A stretch of 9,247 nt of DNA, taken from Syntrophaceae bacterium CG2_30_49_12 (GTDB lineage Bacteria > Desulfobacterota > Syntrophia > Syntrophales > CG2-30-49-12). This document shows positions 6,602-9,247 of the stretch, one piece after another. The position numbers and the translations under genes were made by a program. Location: the NCBI GenBank assembly GCA_001873675.1, contig MNZP01000142.1, positions 1 through 9,247 of the forward strand, written 5' to 3'. The stretch's first letter is position 1. The number at the start of each line of letters is the position of its first letter. The notes beneath the pieces were generated by a model. It saw only the letters and a program-made list of their open reading frames with translations, had not been told where the DNA came from and ran no database searches.

Positions 6602-8146
6602 TCAGCTACTTTCCCCGGGAAACAATCGGTCATAGAGGGGCGGGAAGCTGTCCTTCCCCATGGCAAGGATCAGGGTGAGGGGCATGACCTCTTTTCCCAG
6701 GGTGAGCATACTTTGGGCCGTCTCCCGGATGTCCCACTGGGCATGACGATCTGCCCGGATGCGGGCGATGTGATAAAGTTCCCTCCCATTAATCTTCATG
6801 GCGATCCGCTTGCGGTGGGCGTTGGTAAGGATATAGCCGGCCGCCAGCGGCGCAGCTTTTTTGATACGATTATAAGTTTCCTCTGTGCGGGCGATGATCT
6901 CCATGAACTGTCTTTCCATGCCGATTTCAGATATGGCGGGCGGGATGGTCACGCCGAGTGTCGGATCGTAATCCTGGCAGGTGATGGTGGCCATGCGATG
7001 TCTCTTCAACTGGGCAAAGCAGCTTGCGCTCACGGTCAGTTCAAACTGGAGGTCCACATGCTCAAATTCCCTCAGGGCGGGATCGTATGGCTTCATATAA
7101 CGAAAGGCCGTTTTCAGGAAATCTCTCTTTTCCTCCCCTCCCAAAAGGGAAACGATGTCGAGGCATTGGGCCATGGGAATATGGGATGACGAGTGGATCA
7201 GTGATGCCAAAATTTTCTCGTCGGCCTCCGGTGTGGCATAGAGGAGAGCAACCTGTCTGCGTGCATCGCACCGGGATTCATCGCACGGATAGTCCTGATC
7301 ATATCCAGAAGGGGTATCTTCCCCTCCCTTGCCCCTTGCCCCTTGCTCCTTGCCCCATTTTATAATGAGTTCCTCTGTTTTTTCTTTCAATGCCTGCCTG
7401 GTTAGGCGATCGTAATCTGTGGCCTCGGTGTACCTGACGAGTGAGGGGGCAATATCCTTCGTTGTTCCATAGAGCTTACGGCTGAATTCCCACGCCTCGG
7501 CCAGGGGATGGGCCGCCAGGCGTCTGAGCATAAGTTCCAGATTTCTGGCATTTAAGGTCATCCCGAGCTGGGTCATGGTGGCGAGGGAGATGATGTACCT
7601 CGCATCTTCCTTGGCCCATCCTTCGAGGGTGGAGCGGTTTGCCTGGTCCACAGCCAGTTCCCTGTGCTTTTCAAAAACGTAGGGTTTCAGGCGCTCATAC
7701 AGGTCATGGTAAAACCGGTTCTGCTCCCTGATGATCCTGACAAAAGCCTCTTCGAGGCCGGCCCGTTTGATCTCTGCGGGTAGGACAAAATCATCCTTCA
7801 GGAGGATGTACCGCTGAGATTTTTCCGTATACGAGCAGAGGCGGGATTTCTCAATTTCCTCGACGATAAGGCGGGAAACATCCAGGATATCTATATTGAA
7901 AACGGCGTGTTCAGCGATGGAACTATGTCCCATCTCAAAGACGATATTTTGGTTGGATTGTCTTGCCTTTTCCACCTCGGAAAGGGCAAGGGCGCGCAGT
8001 TCATTGACCGGGCGGGAGTCTCTGCTGATCCGGGCATAGGCGGCACAGATAGTTTCCGGAGTGAGGTTTTCCGCCCCGGGATGTGCTGCCTTGAAGGCAC
8101 GGATAGTTTCATGGTCGAGATTATAGCCGGCAAGGATGACCTTCAT
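6602..8146 (-). CDS. Tandem-domain ThyX-like protein (FAD-dependent thymidylate synthase family)
   Basis: 514 residues, about twice the ~220-250 of ordinary ThyX, with two homologous halves. ThyX enzymes methylate dUMP using methylenetetrahydrofolate, FAD and NADPH, normally as homotetramers with active sites at subunit interfaces. Half 1 (~1-255) has GHSSIAEHAVF (73-83), SRLIVEEIEKSRLCSYTEKSQRY (91-113) and NARNLELMLRR (199-209). Half 2 (~295-505) has EHVDLQFEL, KRHRMATITCQDYD (381-394), INGRELYHIARIR and HAQWDIRE (468-475). The family signature RHRxxSxxxxSxRY is thus split: half 1 keeps the Ser/SQRY part but reads KSR for RHR, while half 2 keeps RHR but loses the serines. A low-complexity linker (KEQGARGKGG) joins them. 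It starts 21 bases after murI, behind GGGGGAAA, in a likely two-gene unit. Whether it makes dTMP is uncertain. Confidence 0.8.
   Translation of the reverse strand: MKVILAGYNLDHETIRAFKAAHPGAENLTPETICAAYARISRDSRPVNELRALALSEVEKARQSNQNIVFEMGHSSIAEHAVFNIDILDVSRLIVEEIEKSRLCSYTEKSQRYILLKDDFVLPAEIKRAGLEEAFVRIIREQNRFYHDLYERLKPYVFEKHRELAVDQANRSTLEGWAKEDARYIISLATMTQLGMTLNARNLELMLRRLAAHPLAEAWEFSRKLYGTTKDIAPSLVRYTEATDYDRLTRQALKEKTEELIIKWGKEQGARGKGGEDTPSGYDQDYPCDESRCDARRQVALLYATPEADEKILASLIHSSSHIPMAQCLDIVSLLGGEEKRDFLKTAFRYMKPYDPALREFEHVDLQFELTVSASCFAQLKRHRMATITCQDYDPTLGVTIPPAISEIGMERQFMEIIARTEETYNRIKKAAPLAAGYILTNAHRKRIAMKINGRELYHIARIRADRHAQWDIRETAQSMLTLGKEVMPLTLILAMGKDSFPPLYDRLFPGESS
7326..7353. repeat. 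Heptamer microsatellite inside the ThyX linker
   Basis: Four consecutive units: CCCTTGC at 7326-7332, 7333-7339 and 7340-7346, then TCCTTGC at 7347-7353. On the coding (minus) strand this gives the Gly/Lys/Arg-rich linker between the two ThyX halves. Because 7 is not a multiple of 3, gain or loss of one unit would shift the frame and remove the downstream half. Confidence 0.8.
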
Positions 8147-8167
8147 CGCTCATTTCCCCCTTTCTTC

Positions 8168-8974
8168 TTACCATTTGATGAGTTGTACAGGAAAAAGCTG
8201 TCGTCCGAGAAAGCGTTCACCAATTGCCTGGAAGCGATAGGGAACGTCGGTGACATAAAACTTATAATCCGGCGGTATCTGTTCCGGATTAGAGAGATTC
8301 TTTTCCCGTAGCAGATTTGCCGCCATTTCTGCCATAGCGAGAGCAGAATCTACCAGCCGGATGTCATTCCCCGCCACCTCCTGGAGGAGCCCCTTGATCA
8401 GGGGATAATGGGTGCATCCGAGGACCAGGGTGTCAATATTATCTGTCAGCATGGGCCTCAGATACTCCTGGGCAGTGAGGCGGGTGACCTGGTGATCCAG
8501 CCACCCCTCCTCAATTAGGGGCACAAATAAGGGGCAGGCCCGTGAAACAATCCTGATGCCCGGATTGTAGCGGTGGATGGCCCGTTCATAGGCATTACTG
8601 TTGATCGTTGCCGGTGTGCCGATGACACCGACATTTTTTGTGTGTCTTTCGGCAACGGTACTGCGGGCGCCTGCATCAATGACATCTAAAACGGGGACAG
8701 GCGATAGACCGGCGACGGCCTGATAAGAAACAGCCGCCATGGTATTGCAGGCAATGATGAGGAGTTTTACCTCCTGTTGCAAGAGGAACTCTGTGATCTG
8801 CATGGCATAGCGGGTGATCGTTTCCGATGATTTCACCCCGTAGGGAACACGGGCCGTGTCACCAAAGTAGATGATGCTTTCAAAAGGAAGTCTTTCCACG
8901 AGGGCGCGAACAACGGTAAGTCCGCCGACACCGGAGTCAAACACGCCGATCGATTGGGAGGGGTTGGTTTGCAT
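8168..8974 (-). CDS. murI: Glutamate racemase MurI
   Basis: 268 residues, normal length. It is a cytosolic, cofactor-independent enzyme interconverting L- and D-glutamate, supplying D-Glu for peptidoglycan precursors. Signatures: IGVFDSGVGGLTV (9-21), with the conserved Asp-Ser pair; YFGDTARVPYG (36-46); IIACNTMAAVSY with the first catalytic cysteine Cys76; VIGTPATINSNAY; and LVLGCTHYPL with the second catalytic cysteine Cys187. Both cysteines of the two-base mechanism are present, so the enzyme should be active. The ATG at 8974 has AAGGA a few bases upstream, and no other start fits the FDSG spacing better. It is the first gene of a minus-strand pair, 21 bases ahead of the ThyX-like gene, and adjacent palindromes upstream may be regulatory. 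Confidence 0.97.
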   Translation of the reverse strand: MQTNPSQSIGVFDSGVGGLTVVRALVERLPFESIIYFGDTARVPYGVKSSETITRYAMQITEFLLQQEVKLLIIACNTMAAVSYQAVAGLSPVPVLDVIDAGARSTVAERHTKNVGVIGTPATINSNAYERAIHRYNPGIRIVSRACPLFVPLIEEGWLDHQVTRLTAQEYLRPMLTDNIDTLVLGCTHYPLIKGLLQEVAGNDIRLVDSALAMAEMAANLLREKNLSNPEQIPPDYKFYVTDVPYRFQAIGERFLGRQLFPVQLIKW

Positions 8975-8994
8975 GGCGCATCCTTCGCTATCTG

Positions 8995-9014
8995 ATCAAT
9001 TGATGGATTAATCC
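8995..9014. promoter_or_regulatory. Two abutting perfect 10-bp palindromes upstream of murI
   Basis: ATCAATTGAT (8995-9004) and GGATTAATCC (9005-9014) are each perfect palindromes and lie side by side, about 20-40 bases before the murI start codon. They fall where transcription of murI would begin, so they could form an operator; AT-rich palindromes of this size can also occur by chance. Confidence 0.35.
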
Positions 9015-9015
9015 C

Positions 9016-9044
9016 TCTTTAACACAAGGAGACGATACTATCAA
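9016..9044 (-). promoter_or_regulatory. Weak candidate promoter for murI-thyX
   Basis: On the minus strand TTGATA (9039-9044) matches the -35 consensus at five of six positions. After 17 bases comes TAAAGA (9016-9021), a poor -10 match at three of six. The spacing is right and the implied start falls within the palindromes next to it. Low confidence. Confidence 0.22.
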
Positions 9045-9064
9045 GTCATTCCTACGGAATCTTA
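9045..9064. repeat. Short copy of a REP-like hairpin repeat
   Basis: GTCATTCC, a 3-base loop, then GGAATCTTA; ATTCC and GGAAT pair as a 5-bp stem. It shares both arms with the longer copy at 9209-9236 but lacks 8 bases of the loop. Confidence 0.5.
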
Positions 9065-9208
9065 TTTTCTAAATGGGTGAGAATAAAAACACCCTGGGGA
9101 AAATGTGGCCAAAATGATAAGATGAACGAATGACAGATGACCCTGAACGAAGCCGATACCAGAGCAAAGTTATAGTGAACGACTTAAATAAGTTGACATG
9201 TAAAAGAT

Positions 9209-9236
9209 GTCATTCCGAGCGAAGCGAGGAATCTTA
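9209..9236. repeat. REP-like hairpin repeat, long copy
   Basis: GTCATTCC, then GAGCGAAGCGA, then GGAATCTTA. The ATTCC/GGAAT arms pair, and the loop is a near mirror repeat. Repeats of the GTCATTCC...GGAATC type are widespread in bacterial intergenic DNA (recalled, not searched). The remaining non-coding DNA from 8975 to 9247 shows no gene I can support. Confidence 0.65.
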
Positions 9237-9247
9237 GATTTCTCCCT

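Noticed and set aside
6578..7189. 203-residue + strand ORF antisense to the ThyX-like gene
   Set aside because: It overlaps a well-supported gene on the other strand, has no recognisable motif, and looks like a codon-usage shadow.
9193..9198. TTGACA as a + strand -35 box
   Set aside because: No -10-like hexamer lies 16-18 bases downstream and no gene follows within the window.
9130..9237. 35-residue + strand ORF ending CHSERSEES
   Set aside because: Its C-terminus is just the translation of the hairpin repeat, a frequent artefact, and no ribosome binding site or family is seen.

Overview
The window reads as a fragment of a bacterial chromosome of roughly balanced base composition. The gene mix fits an anaerobic, Deltaproteobacteria-like (Desulfobacterota, perhaps Syntrophales-like) environmental bacterium: a short-form ThiC, an enoyl-CoA hydratase relative, a SemiSWEET, a secreted TPR-CHAT protein and a ThyX-type protein. 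No rRNA, tRNA or other marker fixes the taxon, so this is an inference. I see no CRISPR array, insertion sequence or tRNA.

Layout. (1) Bases 1-~710 hold a short octamer repeat followed by the remnant of a family-type hypothetical gene on the + strand. Its similarity to the family shifts frame near its 3' part. (2) At about 700-710 this remnant abuts, tail to tail, a minus-strand TPR-CHAT gene (699-2615) that ends before the catalytic part of its CHAT domain. Two genes cut at the same spot point to a deletion or recombination scar. (3) A 167-base divergent intergenic region separates this from a + strand run of five genes: thiC (or a ThiC paralogue), a SemiSWEET overlapping thiC by one base, a YggS/PLPBP-family PLP protein, an enoyl-CoA hydratase/isomerase-family protein with an atypical active site, and a membrane-anchored protein ending in a ComEA-type helix-hairpin-helix domain. 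Gaps of -1, 25, 69 and 27 bases and the lack of visible terminators suggest one transcription unit, although the products do not make one obvious pathway. (4) Converging on it from the right is a minus-strand pair, murI (glutamate racemase) followed 21 bases later by a 514-residue protein made of two divergent ThyX domains. (5) The last 273 bases are non-coding, with two adjacent perfect palindromes upstream of murI and two copies of a small hairpin repeat.

How the genes fit together. MurI supplies D-glutamate for peptidoglycan. YggS manages pyridoxal phosphate. ThiC makes the thiamine pyrimidine, or possibly a cobalamin lower-ligand precursor if it is a BzaF-type paralogue. The SemiSWEET is probably a small-solute transporter. 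The most unusual items are the tandem ThyX protein, in which the signature motif appears divided between the two halves, and the HhH protein, which carries a middle segment resembling a small domain I associate with phage structural-gene neighbourhoods. Short heptamer/octamer tandem repeats occur at four places, one of them inside the ThyX linker.
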